From: Nitratidesulfovibrio termitidis HI1
Lineage (GTDB): Bacteria > Desulfobacterota > Desulfovibrionia > Desulfovibrionales > Desulfovibrionaceae
Assembly: GCF_000504305.1 (NCBI RefSeq)
Contig: NZ_KI632512.1
Coordinates: 1,610,250 to 1,674,249, forward strand
Reading direction: 5' to 3'
Length of the DNA stretch: 64,000 bases
Shown: piece after piece, positions 1 to 7,223 of the stretch
How the letters are laid out: the number at the start of each line of letters is the position of its first letter
How positions within the stretch are numbered: the first letter of the stretch is position 1
The notes under the pieces: generated by a model
Databases searched by the model: none
What the model was told of the DNA's origin: nothing
The model's input: the letters and a program-made list of their open reading frames with translations, nothing else
Program-made: the position numbers and the translations under genes

Positions 1-46
1 GTCCGACACCGGGCGCACGCGCATTCTGGTGATGGAAGCCCGCTAG
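1..46 (+). CDS. C-terminal end of an unidentified protein
   Basis: An open frame enters from the left edge and ends at a TAG stop at 44-46. The last residues read SDTGRTRILVMEAR. Only 14 residues are visible, too few to assign a family. The hairpin at 104-134 lies just downstream and would end this transcript. Confidence 0.5.
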   Translation, partial: SDTGRTRILVMEAR

Positions 47-103
47 GACACGCCAGTCCGCCCGCCGGGGTCATCGCCAATTGCACAGCCGGACACCAGA
101 AAG

Positions 104-134
104 AAGGGCCGGGCATTTTCATGCCTGGCCCTTT
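104..134. terminator. Bidirectional intrinsic terminator
   Basis: A 12-bp stem (arms 104-115 and 122-133, one G-U pair) closes a 6-nt loop. T-rich sequence follows on the plus side. It lies between two converging genes and can serve both. Confidence 0.65.
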
Positions 135-161
135 ATGTCGTCTCTTTTCCACAGGTTGCGG

Positions 162-899
162 CTACTGCCCCGGCAGTTTCATTCCCGGCGGCATGCCCAT
201 GCCTTCCAGCGCCTTCATATCCGGCATGCCTTTCATATCCGGCATATCCTTCATATCCGGCATCCCCGCCATGCCGGGCATGCCCTTGCTCCGGGCATAC
301 CCCTTGGGCACCTCGAACAGCGCGGCAGGCTGCGTCCCCACCTTGATATTGCGGAACTCCTCGGTTTCGCCGGTTTCATCACGCTCCCGCAGGGGTACGT
401 CGAACTCGTCGGCCGTCCACACCGTGGACACGGTGGTCTGGGCGTGGCCCATGATCCTGGAGGTTGTGGTAACCCGCTTCTTGTGCGTGACGTAGCCATT
501 CACCGTTTCGGCGCCCAACGGCTCTTCCTTCACGGTGCTGTCGCCCATGGGCATGTGCATGGAGGGATTCAGGGGCGCCGCGTCGTCCAGGGGCTGCTCG
601 AAGTATGTCTTGGCCGCCTCGTCGATGATCCACTGCACCTTGCGGTCTGGCCGCAGGATGAGCACCATGGGCCCCATGCCCTCTTGCGCGGGCACTTCCA
701 CGCGCACCTTGCCGCCGGAAAAGAACAGACGGCTGGTGTTCTCCACCTTGCCCGCCTCGTCCAGCGACACCATGTCCCCGGCATAGTCGCTGACGCTGCC
801 CGCCCGCGCCGCCACGGCCCACCCGAAAATCGCCGCGGCAAGGCACGTCGCGATCACGATCTTTCTGGATGCGGCCAGCATCCCGTACATGTTCTGCAT
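162..899 (-). CDS. DUF4412-like envelope protein with Met-rich C-terminal repeats
   Basis: 245 residues. The start at 899 was chosen because a GGAGGT ribosome site lies just upstream and a signal-peptide-like N-terminus follows (MQNMYGML, then a hydrophobic stretch ending AVAARAGS); the longer open frame upstream has no such features. The mature part resembles the DUF4412 / lipoprotein-sorting-like periplasmic family: beta-rich segments such as MVLILRPDRKVQWIID and a late EVPKGY motif. The last 45 or so residues are repeats of MPDMK-type units rich in Met, Pro and Gly. Exact function is unknown. A Met-rich tail could bind metal such as copper, but this is inference. Confidence 0.7.
   Translation of the reverse strand: MQNMYGMLAASRKIVIATCLAAAIFGWAVAARAGSVSDYAGDMVSLDEAGKVENTSRLFFSGGKVRVEVPAQEGMGPMVLILRPDRKVQWIIDEAAKTYFEQPLDDAAPLNPSMHMPMGDSTVKEEPLGAETVNGYVTHKKRVTTTSRIMGHAQTTVSTVWTADEFDVPLRERDETGETEEFRNIKVGTQPAALFEVPKGYARSKGMPGMAGMPDMKDMPDMKGMPDMKALEGMGMPPGMKLPGQ
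214..267. repeat. 18-bp tandem repeat inside the DUF4412-like gene
   Basis: The element TTCATATCCGGCAT recurs at 214, 232 and 250 with an 18-bp period. In frame it encodes a six-residue MPDMKG/D unit. Copy number could change by slippage without breaking the frame. Confidence 0.8.
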
Positions 900-993
900 C
901 CGGCTACCTCCGAGCCCGTGCGCGCGGCATAGGGCGTGGTTCGGCCATCCCCGCCTCGTAACATAACGCACCTGCCGCGATTCGGGCAAACCC

Positions 994-1049
994 CTGATAA
1001 CCGGAGCCTGATAACCGGAGCCTAAGAGCCGGAGCCCAAGAGCCGGAGT
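994..1049. repeat. 14-bp tandem repeat, four copies, intergenic
   Basis: CTGATAACCGGAGC occurs twice exactly (994-1007, 1008-1021), followed by two diverged copies with AGAGCCGGAG (to about 1049). It lies in the 270-bp gap between two minus-strand genes, upstream of the 162-899 gene. No promoter could be assigned within it. Confidence 0.75.
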
Positions 1050-1074
1050 GGGACAGCCAGCCCCTGGCAGCACG

Positions 1075-1102
1075 AAGGCCCGCCGCGATCGCGACGGGCC
1101 TT
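1075..1102 (-). terminator. Hairpin downstream of creA
   Basis: Arms AAGGCCCG and CGGGCCTT (1075-1082, 1095-1102) enclose an inner GCGATCGC palindrome. It lies 70 bp after the creA stop. The T-run is short, so termination may be partial. Confidence 0.5.
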
Positions 1103-1170
1103 GCTGTCAGGCCGGGCAAAAAGCCGGTACGGGGAAACCGGAAATCGCCATGAAGGACGTACCGTGTCCC

Positions 1171-1710
1171 CTACGGGCGCACCGGTACCGTGGATACGGA
1201 GTTGTACGGCGAACCTTCGATGACCCGGCGGCTTACCGCCAGATAGACCAGGGTGTTGCGTTCCTTGTCCCACAGCCGGGTAACCCGGGTGGCCTTGAAG
1301 AACACCGAGGTCGATTCCTTGAACACGTTTTCCTTGGCGGGCAGCTTGTCGGGAATGGTGATGGGGCCGGTCTGGCTGCACGAGACGGAGAAGTTGGACG
1401 GGTCTTCAGCCAGGCCCAGGCTGCCGCTGATGCCGCCGGTCTTGGCCTGGCTGATGAAACACGACACGCCGGGCAGGCGCGGGTCCTGGAAGGCGAAGAC
1501 GCACACCTGATGGTTGGCGCCCAGCAGCTTCCATTCGGTGGTCACGCAGCCCACTTCGCTGTCGTCGGCGCGCGCCGGGGCAGCCAGCGCCAGCATGCCG
1601 AGCAGCAGAAGCAGGACGACGGAGGCCAGCAGGACGACGGACAAGGTATCGTCGCGGGTGGCGGCAAGGGCCACGGCGCGGGGGCGGGCGGTGCGGGTAC
1701 GGGGATGCAT
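1171..1710 (-). CDS. creA: CreA family periplasmic protein
   Basis: 179 residues with an N-terminal signal anchor: a positively charged start, then a leucine/valine-rich stretch ending MLALAAPARADDSE. The mature part carries the CreA signature: VGCVTTEWKLLG near its start, FQDPRLPGVSCFIS, the motif SQAKTGGISGSLGLAEDPS, and a late DKERNTLVYLA segment. E. coli CreA has matching motifs at the same spacing and similar length. The molecular function of CreA is not established. AAGGAG lies about 8 nt before the ATG at 1710. It stands alone, with a hairpin downstream. Confidence 0.9.
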   Translation of the reverse strand: MHPRTRTARPRAVALAATRDDTLSVVLLASVVLLLLLGMLALAAPARADDSEVGCVTTEWKLLGANHQVCVFAFQDPRLPGVSCFISQAKTGGISGSLGLAEDPSNFSVSCSQTGPITIPDKLPAKENVFKESTSVFFKATRVTRLWDKERNTLVYLAVSRRVIEGSPYNSVSTVPVRP

Positions 1711-1922
1711 GGCGATGCTCCTTGGGCTTCGTGACGTCGGATGAACGCAACCAGCTTTCAGGATAACGCATCGCGCGGATGATGCAAGGCCGGGATGGCG
1801 GCGGAGGGGACATCACCCCCCTCCCACGTTATCGCGGAGCGACGCGCAAACCTGCCCGTCGGGCGCGCTTCGTGACCTTCGGGGCCGATGCCAACGGGCG
1901 ACCGGGCCCGTGGAAGCAGCCC

Positions 1923-3521
1923 CTACCGCCAGCGCACCAACCCCAGCGCATACCGCTCCACGGGGGCGTAGTCGTCGGTCAGCGGGGGCACGTCGTCACG
2001 CGCAGCGCCCGACCCCACCGGGGGCAATTCCAGACGGCGGGCCAGCATCTCGCGCACGTCCGGCGTCAGGGCGGCGGCGGGCGTTTCCGGCAGCCCCGTC
2101 ACGGGGCGGGCCACCAGCATCAGGTTCTGCACGTAGTCCGTCGAATCGGCTGTGGCCACGGCATACACCCGCACGTCCGCGAACGAGGCGGCGAACGCCG
2201 CGCGGATGGCCCGGAACAGCCGCCCGTCCTCGCCCCCGGCGGCGGAGATGATGTTCATGACCACGGCCCCGTCGTCGGCCAGCAGCGCGCGCATGCGGCG
2301 GGCCGCCTCCACCGTGCCCACGTGGAACGGCACGGAATAGTACGAATTGAAGATGTCGGTGAAGATCAGATCGTAGCGAGTCGCGCCGTCCCCTCTTCCT
2401 GTGGCGTCGCCGCCGGAAAGGACGTCAGGCCCGGCCTCCGCCTGCCGCGCCCGCCGGTTCAGGAAGGCCCGCGCGTCCTCGTGAAAGATGCGCAGCCGCG
2501 CGTCGTCGATCAGGCCGAAGTGCTGACGGGCCACCCCGGTCATGCCGGGGTCCAGTTCCACCACGTCCACCCGCAAGTTCTCCGCGTCCAGCCCCGCCCG
2601 CCCGGAAAGCAGCCACTTGGGCACGGAATACCCGCCGCCGCCCAGCATGAGCACCCGGCGCGCGCCGGGCGCCAGCGCCGGGCCCAGGGCATAGAAGCGG
2701 GTGTACGGCAGGGCCAGTTCGGCCATGTCGTCGGGATAGGCGGCGGACTGGTAGCGGCCCGGATCGGTGGCCAGCAGGCGCAGGGGCCGCCCGGCCAGGG
2801 TGGCGTCGTAGACACGGATGTGGTTGTACGGCGTCTCGGTCACCCGCACGCCGTAGTAGCGTTCCGCAAAGGCGGCATAGGCGTGCGAGGCCCAGGCCAG
2901 CGCGCCCACCCCGGCCAGCAGGGCCAGCCGGGCCAGCGGCGCGCGGGGGTGCGCCAGCAGCGAGGCCGCCAGCAGGCAGGCCGCCACCCCGTGCAGGATC
3001 AGCGTGCTGCCGAACCACGAAACCAGCACCATGCCCCCCAGAAAGGTGCCCAGGATGCTGCCCGCCGTGGACACGGCGTACAGCCGCCCCACCACCGCGC
3101 CGGAGGTGTCCATGTCCGACAGGGCCAGGCGCACCACATAGGGCGATACCATGCCGCACAGCATGCCCGGCACGGCGAACAGCAGCACGGCGGCCACCAC
3201 GGCGGCGAGGTACAGCGAATCCAGCCCTCCGGCCACCCAGCCCACCACCCGGCCATGCGTCAGGGCCACGGCCAGCACGGACAGCGCGGCCCCGGCCAGG
3301 ATGCGCGACAGGGTGCGACGCGACAGGGTGCGACGCGACAGGGTGCGGTCGGCCAGACGCCCGCCCAGCCAGTAGCCCGCGCTCAGGCTGGCCAGCACCA
3401 CCCCGATAAGGCTGGTCCAGACGATGACCGAGGTGCCCAGGTGCGGCGCCAGCAGGCGCGCCCCCACCATTTCGAGCACCATGACCATGGCGCCGGACAG
3501 GAACATGATCGCGTCGAGCAT
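1923..3521 (-). CDS. Membrane-fused spermidine-synthase-like methyltransferase-fold protein
   Basis: 532 residues. The start at 3521 was chosen for the GGAGG just upstream and because the hydrophobic domain begins at once (MLDAIMFLSGAMVMVLEMVG). Residues 1-240 hold about six to seven membrane helices. The C-terminal half is a spermidine-synthase-like Rossmann fold: VLMLGGGGYSVPKWLL is the nucleotide-binding loop, VDVVELDPGM the acidic second strand, and FTDIFNSYYSVPFH the region equivalent to the catalytic Asp loop. Such membrane fusions are common and are annotated as polyamine aminopropyltransferases, but their substrates are mostly unproved. Residues TLSRR are triplicated in a cytoplasmic loop by a 15-bp DNA repeat. 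Confidence 0.85.
   Translation of the reverse strand: MLDAIMFLSGAMVMVLEMVGARLLAPHLGTSVIVWTSLIGVVLASLSAGYWLGGRLADRTLSRRTLSRRTLSRILAGAALSVLAVALTHGRVVGWVAGGLDSLYLAAVVAAVLLFAVPGMLCGMVSPYVVRLALSDMDTSGAVVGRLYAVSTAGSILGTFLGGMVLVSWFGSTLILHGVAACLLAASLLAHPRAPLARLALLAGVGALAWASHAYAAFAERYYGVRVTETPYNHIRVYDATLAGRPLRLLATDPGRYQSAAYPDDMAELALPYTRFYALGPALAPGARRVLMLGGGGYSVPKWLLSGRAGLDAENLRVDVVELDPGMTGVARQHFGLIDDARLRIFHEDARAFLNRRARQAEAGPDVLSGGDATGRGDGATRYDLIFTDIFNSYYSVPFHVGTVEAARRMRALLADDGAVVMNIISAAGGEDGRLFRAIRAAFAASFADVRVYAVATADSTDYVQNLMLVARPVTGLPETPAAALTPDVREMLARRLELPPVGSGAARDDVPPLTDDYAPVERYALGLVRWR
3306..3347. repeat. 15-bp tandem repeat, three copies, in frame
   Basis: CGACAGGG recurs at 3306, 3321 and 3336 with a 15-bp period. 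It encodes TLSRR three times between two membrane helices of the spermidine-synthase-like protein. Confidence 0.8.
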
Positions 3522-3712
3522 GGGGCCTCCAGCGGGGAAGGAAATGGGGGATGGAGAAAAAGCGGAGGGATGTCCTGTTTTTGCTGTAACAGGGGGCGGG
3601 GCGGAGAGGCAACGGGGACGGCGGGGAAAAAGGCAGGGAACGGACGTGGCTGGCGGGCCCGGAAGGCCGGGCGAAACGGGGAGACGGGCGAGACGGGGAG
3701 TTCCGGGCATGC

Positions 3713-3740
3713 AAAAGGGGCCCCGCCAATGCGGAGCCCC
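3713..3740 (-). terminator. Intrinsic terminator of the dksA-like gene
   Basis: A 10-bp GC stem with one mismatch (3717-3726 with 3731-3740) is followed on the minus strand by TTTT. It begins a few bases after the stop of the DksA/TraR gene. Confidence 0.7.
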
Positions 3741-3744
3741 CCTG

Positions 3745-4104
3745 TCAGAACACCATGGGCCGGGCCTGCACCCCGCGCTCTTCGCGCGCGGACATGCAGT
3801 GCACGCAGCGGTTGGTGGTGGGCACGGCCAGCAGCCGCGCGGCGGGAATCTCGTTGCCGCAGTCGTCGCAGTAGCCGAAGTCCTCGTCGTCCAGCCGTTC
3901 CAGCGTGGCGCGCAGCACCTGCAAGCGGGCCTCGGTGCGCTGCTTCCACGAACGGTAGGTCATGCCTTCCACATCGGGCAGCCGTTCGGGGTCGTTCGCA
4001 TCCTCCACGCCCTGCAGGCCGCGCCAGCGGTCCAGGGCCTCGCGCAGGTCGCGGATTTCCTGCTTCAGTCTGCGCCGTACCACGGCAATGGTTTCTTCGC
4101 GCAT
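3745..4104 (-). CDS. DksA/TraR family C4 zinc-finger protein
   Basis: 119 residues. The start at 4104 (MREETIAVV) has a strong AGGAGG site 7-8 nt upstream. An N-terminal helical region with a charged coiled coil (about residues 1-70) precedes the C4 zinc finger CDDCGNEIPAARLL with its second pair NRCVHC. This is the DksA/TraR layout, which acts in the secondary channel of RNA polymerase. The coiled-coil tip carries DDEDFGYCDD, giving the acidic pair typical of the family. It is shorter than E. coli DksA (151 residues). It is a single-gene unit with its own terminator. Whether it works with ppGpp is unknown. Confidence 0.9.
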   Translation of the reverse strand: MREETIAVVRRRLKQEIRDLREALDRWRGLQGVEDANDPERLPDVEGMTYRSWKQRTEARLQVLRATLERLDDEDFGYCDDCGNEIPAARLLAVPTTNRCVHCMSAREERGVQARPMVF

Positions 4105-4201
4105 GTCGTTCCTCCTTCGGCGCGGCCTTGGCCCTGCCCGTGCAGTGCGCGGGGGGCGGCCAGACGCCGGGTGCCCCTTGGGGCAAGTTTGTCGGGTGGG
4201 G

Positions 4202-4242
4202 AAAAAGAAAAGGCCCCGTCTACCAGGCTGGTGGACGGGGCC
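4202..4242 (-). terminator. Strong intrinsic terminator of a short minus-strand unit
   Basis: A 13-14-bp stem with one G-U pair (arms 4212-4225 and 4229-4242) is followed on the minus strand by TTTTCTTTTT (4202-4211). It ends the short transcript that starts near 4442. Confidence 0.85.
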
Positions 4243-4270
4243 GCGTGTTGCGTGTGCGTGCGGAATGCCG

Positions 4271-4372
4271 CTATGCGCCCCCTCCCGTCCCGGTGGCGCG
4301 TTCACCACGGGCATAGGACCGGTCGGAACCGGTGAATGCGGTGGCGCGGACGGAAAGGGAAATGAAACGCAT
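4271..4372 (-). CDS. Possible 33-aa small protein (or part of a small RNA)
   Basis: A 33-codon frame beginning MRFISLSVRATAFTG and ending TGTGGGA. AAGGAA lies about 9 nt before the ATG. It is the only open frame in a compact unit with a good promoter at 4449-4476 and a strong terminator at 4202-4242, giving a transcript of about 230-240 nt. The peptide is basic with no clear membrane segment and matches no family I know. The unit could equally be a regulatory RNA whose ORF is accidental or dual-purpose. Confidence 0.4.
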   Translation of the reverse strand: MRFISLSVRATAFTGSDRSYARGERATGTGGGA

Positions 4373-4448
4373 GGGAGATTCCTTGTTCAGCTTCTGAGGG
4401 TAAATGCCGTGTGCTTCACGAAAGAACTGTTTCGGACGCAACGGCCCT

Positions 4449-4476
4449 ACTATACATCTTCCTGCGGGCAATGCAA
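4449..4476 (-). promoter_or_regulatory. Sigma-70-type promoter for the short unit
   Basis: On the minus strand TTGCAT (4471-4476) and TATAGT (4449-4454) are separated by 16 nt. The expected start is near 4442, some 70 nt before the 33-aa frame. Confidence 0.6.
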
Positions 4477-4681
4477 GCCCTGCTGCGCAACCTGTTCCGT
4501 GCTTCGCACCATGCTGCACCCGCAGTGCACAACGCCATGAATTATCTTGCGTTCGACGCTGGCAGCATATCACCCGCAGTGAACTCACGACGAGGGGTGA
4601 CAAACCGCGGCTTACGCAACGCGCCAGCCCGGCCCGGACCTTCCACAGGGCGCAAGGCATACGGACGCACCCCGGACACCG

Positions 4682-4724
4682 AAAAAACGGAACGCGCCGA
4701 CCGGCCCGAAGGCTGGTCGGCGCG
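4682..4724 (-). terminator. Strong intrinsic terminator of the 41-aa gene
   Basis: A 13-bp stem (4693-4705 with 4712-4724, one mismatch) is followed on the minus strand by a T-rich tract ending TTTTTTC (4682-4692). Confidence 0.85.
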
Positions 4725-4750
4725 CTCGCCGGCGTGGAACGCCGCTTGGC

Positions 4751-4876
4751 TCAGCGGTCCTGCGTTGCTTCAAAGGGCGCGGATGCCGCAGCATCGCGCG
4801 TTACCTCGTTCTGCGCATGGACGAACGTGAACAGGGCCGAGGTGAGAATGATGATGGCCAGCAACAAGTACCTCAT
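4751..4876 (-). CDS. Small secreted or membrane peptide, 41 aa
   Basis: The sequence is MRYLLLAIIILTSALFTFVHA followed by QNEVTRDAAASAPFEATQDR. The first 21 residues look like a cleavable Sec signal (basic Arg, long hydrophobic core, VHA cleavage site), leaving a 20-residue acidic peptide. AGAAGGAT lies 9-10 nt before the ATG. A promoter at 4964-4992 and a terminator at 4682-4724 frame it as its own unit. I recognise no family. A single-pass membrane peptide is an alternative reading. Confidence 0.6.
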   Translation of the reverse strand: MRYLLLAIIILTSALFTFVHAQNEVTRDAAASAPFEATQDR

Positions 4877-4963
4877 CGAACGGACATCCTTCTGCGACGG
4901 TTGAAGGTGGCGAGGTGCGGCGCCCTGGGCGCCTTCCTGCGCAATGCGGTCCCCGTTGCATGC

Positions 4964-4992
4964 GCTATAGTCCGGGATGGTCTGTCGCGCAA
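4964..4992 (-). promoter_or_regulatory. Sigma-70-type promoter for the 41-aa gene
   Basis: On the minus strand TTGCGC (4987-4992) and TATAGC (4964-4969) lie 17 nt apart, about 80 nt ahead of the start codon. The gap 4877-5285 (409 bp) holds only this promoter and the terC leader; I see no gene or recognisable manganese (yybP-ykoY) riboswitch in the rest. Confidence 0.5.
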
Positions 4993-5285
4993 GCCAAAAT
5001 GCGTTTCTTTTCCGCACGGTGCAAAACATTGCGCAACGGCGTGACGGCCACGTGGCAAGCCGTTACCGGATGCCCCGCCCCTTCTGGCGCACCGGCACAC
5101 CGTACGGCAATGCGGCAACGCCCCGCCCGACCGCCGCGTTGCGTCCATGCCGCCATCCTGCTAGATTGCGAGCATCGAAAAGCGTCCCCGCAGGCCAGCA
5201 CCCCCAACGCGTGGCCCGGCGCGCGGTTTCGCACCGCTTCACCCCATGCGACACCATCCGACCTAACCTGGCAGGGAGAACATAC

Positions 5286-6311
5286 ATGTCCGGCTACATG
5301 CTCTGGGGCGGCTTCAATCTTTTCGTGCTCGTCCTGCTGGCCTTCGACCTTGGCGTGCTGCACCGCAAGGACAAGGAGATGTCCCTGTCCGGCGCGCTGT
5401 GGATGAGCCTTGCCTACTTCGTGCTGGCACTGGCCTTCGGCGGCGGCGTGTTCGTGTTCATGGGCGAGCAGAAGGGGCTGGAATACATCACCGGCTACCT
5501 CATCGAAAAAAGCCTCAGCGTGGACAACATCTTCGTGTTCGTGCTGGTGTTCACCCATTTCGCGGTGCCCGCCGCCTTGCAGTACCGGGTGCTGTTCTGG
5601 GGCATTCTGGGCGCGCTGGCCATGCGCGCCGGGCTTATCCTGGCCGGGGCGGCCATCCTGAATGCCTTCCACTGGGTGATCTACCTGTTCGGCGGGTTTC
5701 TGGTGGTTACCGGCATCAAGATGCTGCTGGCCGCCGACAGCGAGCCCGACCTTTCCGGCAACCGGGTGGTGCGGCTGTTCCGCCGCCACCTCCGGCTGAC
5801 GGAAGGCTACGAGGGCGGGCATTTCGTGGTACGCAAGAACGGCCTGCTGCACGCCACTCCGCTGCTGGTGGTGCTGGTGATCATCGAGGTGTCCGACCTG
5901 ATCTTTGCGCTGGATTCCATCCCCGCCATCTTCGCGGTGTCCACCGACCCGTTCATCGTCTACACCTCCAACGTGTTCGCCATTCTGGGCCTGCGGGCGC
6001 TGTACTTCGCGCTGGCGGGGGTCATCCACCGCTTCCGCTACCTCAAGTACGGCCTGTCGCTGGTACTGGTGTTCATCGGCGCCAAGATGATCGTCAACGC
6101 CGCCTTCGACGCCAAGATCATTTCCACCGGCGTGGCCCTGCTGGTGACCTTCGGCATCATCGCCGGGTCCATGCTGATTTCGGTGCTGAAGACGCGGGGG
6201 GCGCCCGACGGGGGGGACGAAGAAAAGGCAGCCCCGCCCCTGGGCTGGGTGCCGGGCACCCCGAGCAAGGACGAAGAGGCCACCGGCGGCACCGGCAAGC
6301 CCCCGCGTTGA
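5286..6311 (+). CDS. TerC family integral membrane protein
   Basis: 341 residues with eight or nine membrane helices. TerC/Alx hallmarks are present: an early helix with FDLGVLHRKDK, the motif YLIEKSLSVDNIFVFVLVF, and the second half-repeat LVVLVIIEVSDLIFALDSIPAIFAV. Acidic residues in these membrane motifs (E and D of EKSLSVDN, EVSD, LDS) are the proposed metal-transport residues of the family, which exports manganese. The start at 5286 is the ATG after a purine-rich GGGAGAA site. The C-terminal 40 residues are a low-complexity Pro/Gly/Glu tail. It is monocistronic; perR follows after 179 bp. Confidence 0.9.
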   Translation: MSGYMLWGGFNLFVLVLLAFDLGVLHRKDKEMSLSGALWMSLAYFVLALAFGGGVFVFMGEQKGLEYITGYLIEKSLSVDNIFVFVLVFTHFAVPAALQYRVLFWGILGALAMRAGLILAGAAILNAFHWVIYLFGGFLVVTGIKMLLAADSEPDLSGNRVVRLFRRHLRLTEGYEGGHFVVRKNGLLHATPLLVVLVIIEVSDLIFALDSIPAIFAVSTDPFIVYTSNVFAILGLRALYFALAGVIHRFRYLKYGLSLVLVFIGAKMIVNAAFDAKIISTGVALLVTFGIIAGSMLISVLKTRGAPDGGDEEKAAPPLGWVPGTPSKDEEATGGTGKPPR

Positions 6312-6404
6312 CACCCTACCCACCCCGGAATATCTTTTATCCACGATCAACCGATCTTCAGGCTGCTCCGCCTCCGGCCCGCAAGGGACGAAGGCGGGCA
6401 TCCA

Positions 6405-6434
6405 CGATCGGCTGCGACTGGTCGCAGCTGATCG
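6405..6434. repeat. 14-bp inverted repeat between terC and perR
   Basis: CGATCGGCTGCGAC and GTCGCAGCTGATCG face each other across 2 nt (one mismatched pair). There is no T-run, so it is more like an operator or a hairpin in the perR leader (56 nt before the perR start) than a terminator. Confidence 0.6.
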
Positions 6435-6490
6435 AACTGGACGCACAGGCCCCACGACAACCGCCCCGGCTCCGGAACGCACCGGCTTTC

Positions 6491-7000
6491 ATGAATACCC
6501 GCACCCGCCTCGCCACCCTGCTGGACCGTCTGCGCGACAACGGGCACCGGCTTACCCCGCAGCGGGCAGCCATCATCCGCGCCCTGGTCGAACACGATGG
6601 GCACCCCACGGTGGAACAACTGCACCAGGCCATCCTGCCGGACTTTCCCACCACCAGTCTGGCCACGGTGTACAAGACCATCGCCCTGCTGAAGGAAGAC
6701 GGCGAGGTGCTGGAACTGGGCTTTGGCGAACTGGGCAGCCGTTATGACGGCAGGCACCCGGAACCGCACCCCCACCTTATCTGCACACGCTGCGGGGCCA
6801 TCGCCGACTACTCGTTGCAGGGGCTGGACGAAATGGTGGCGCGCATGGCGGCGGAAACAGGCTTTACCGTGGACAGCCACCGCTTCGACATGTTCGGGCT
6901 GTGCCCAACCTGTCGGAATACGGATCAAAAAACCCAGGATTGCGCGGTGACCAAGACGAAAGCCGCCCGCACCCGAGACACAGAACATCCTTCAGACTGA
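6491..7000 (+). CDS. perR: PerR-like Fur family peroxide/metal regulator
   Basis: 169 residues. An N-terminal winged helix (RLRDNGHRLTPQRAAIIRALVEHDGHPTVE, then SLATVYKTIALLKEDGEVLEL) is followed by a metal-binding dimerisation domain with HPHLICTRCG and the second pair GLCPTC. The two CxxC pairs form the structural zinc site of PerR-type Fur proteins. A 30-residue hydrophilic tail extends the usual length. It lies directly upstream of the catalase gene, whose promoter carries a Fur/PerR-like palindrome, so PerR (peroxide sensing through iron-catalysed His oxidation) is more likely than Fur or Zur. A perfect terminator follows the stop. Confidence 0.85.
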   Translation: MNTRTRLATLLDRLRDNGHRLTPQRAAIIRALVEHDGHPTVEQLHQAILPDFPTTSLATVYKTIALLKEDGEVLELGFGELGSRYDGRHPEPHPHLICTRCGAIADYSLQGLDEMVARMAAETGFTVDSHRFDMFGLCPTCRNTDQKTQDCAVTKTKAARTRDTEHPSD

Positions 7001-7062
7001 AGCGGCCCGACCACGCTGTCTATCCACATTTCACTACATTTACAGGACATCACCAGCACATC

Positions 7063-7093
7063 AGGCCCGGCCACGCCGGGCCTTTTCATTTTT
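7063..7093 (+). terminator. Intrinsic terminator after perR
   Basis: Perfect 9-bp stem AGGCCCGGC/GCCGGGCCT (7063-7071, 7075-7083) with a 3-nt loop, followed by TTTCATTTTT. It overlaps the start of the catalase promoter region. Confidence 0.9.
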
Positions 7094-7094
7094 A

Positions 7095-7130
7095 TTGACA
7101 GGGTTTCCGGCTTATGGATAATAATTATTA
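7095..7130 (+). promoter_or_regulatory. katA promoter with overlapping PerR/Fur-like box
   Basis: TTGACA (7095-7100), 16 nt, then GATAAT (7117-7122) forms a near-consensus sigma-70 promoter. The perfect 12-bp palindrome TAATAATTATTA (7119-7130) covers the -10 region, close to the Fur/PerR box core. Binding there would block polymerase, which fits repression of catalase by the adjacent PerR-like protein. Confidence 0.75.
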
Positions 7131-7223
7131 CGAAAGTATTTTTATCATCTTCTATAACGCCAGTCTCTCCGGACTGCTACCCGCTGGCCCCCCCTTAACA
7201 GCCACCCCCAACAGGAGGAATCC

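Noticed and set aside
5100-5285. Manganese (yybP-ykoY) riboswitch before terC
   Set aside because: TerC genes often carry one, but I could not find the conserved loop sequences in this leader.
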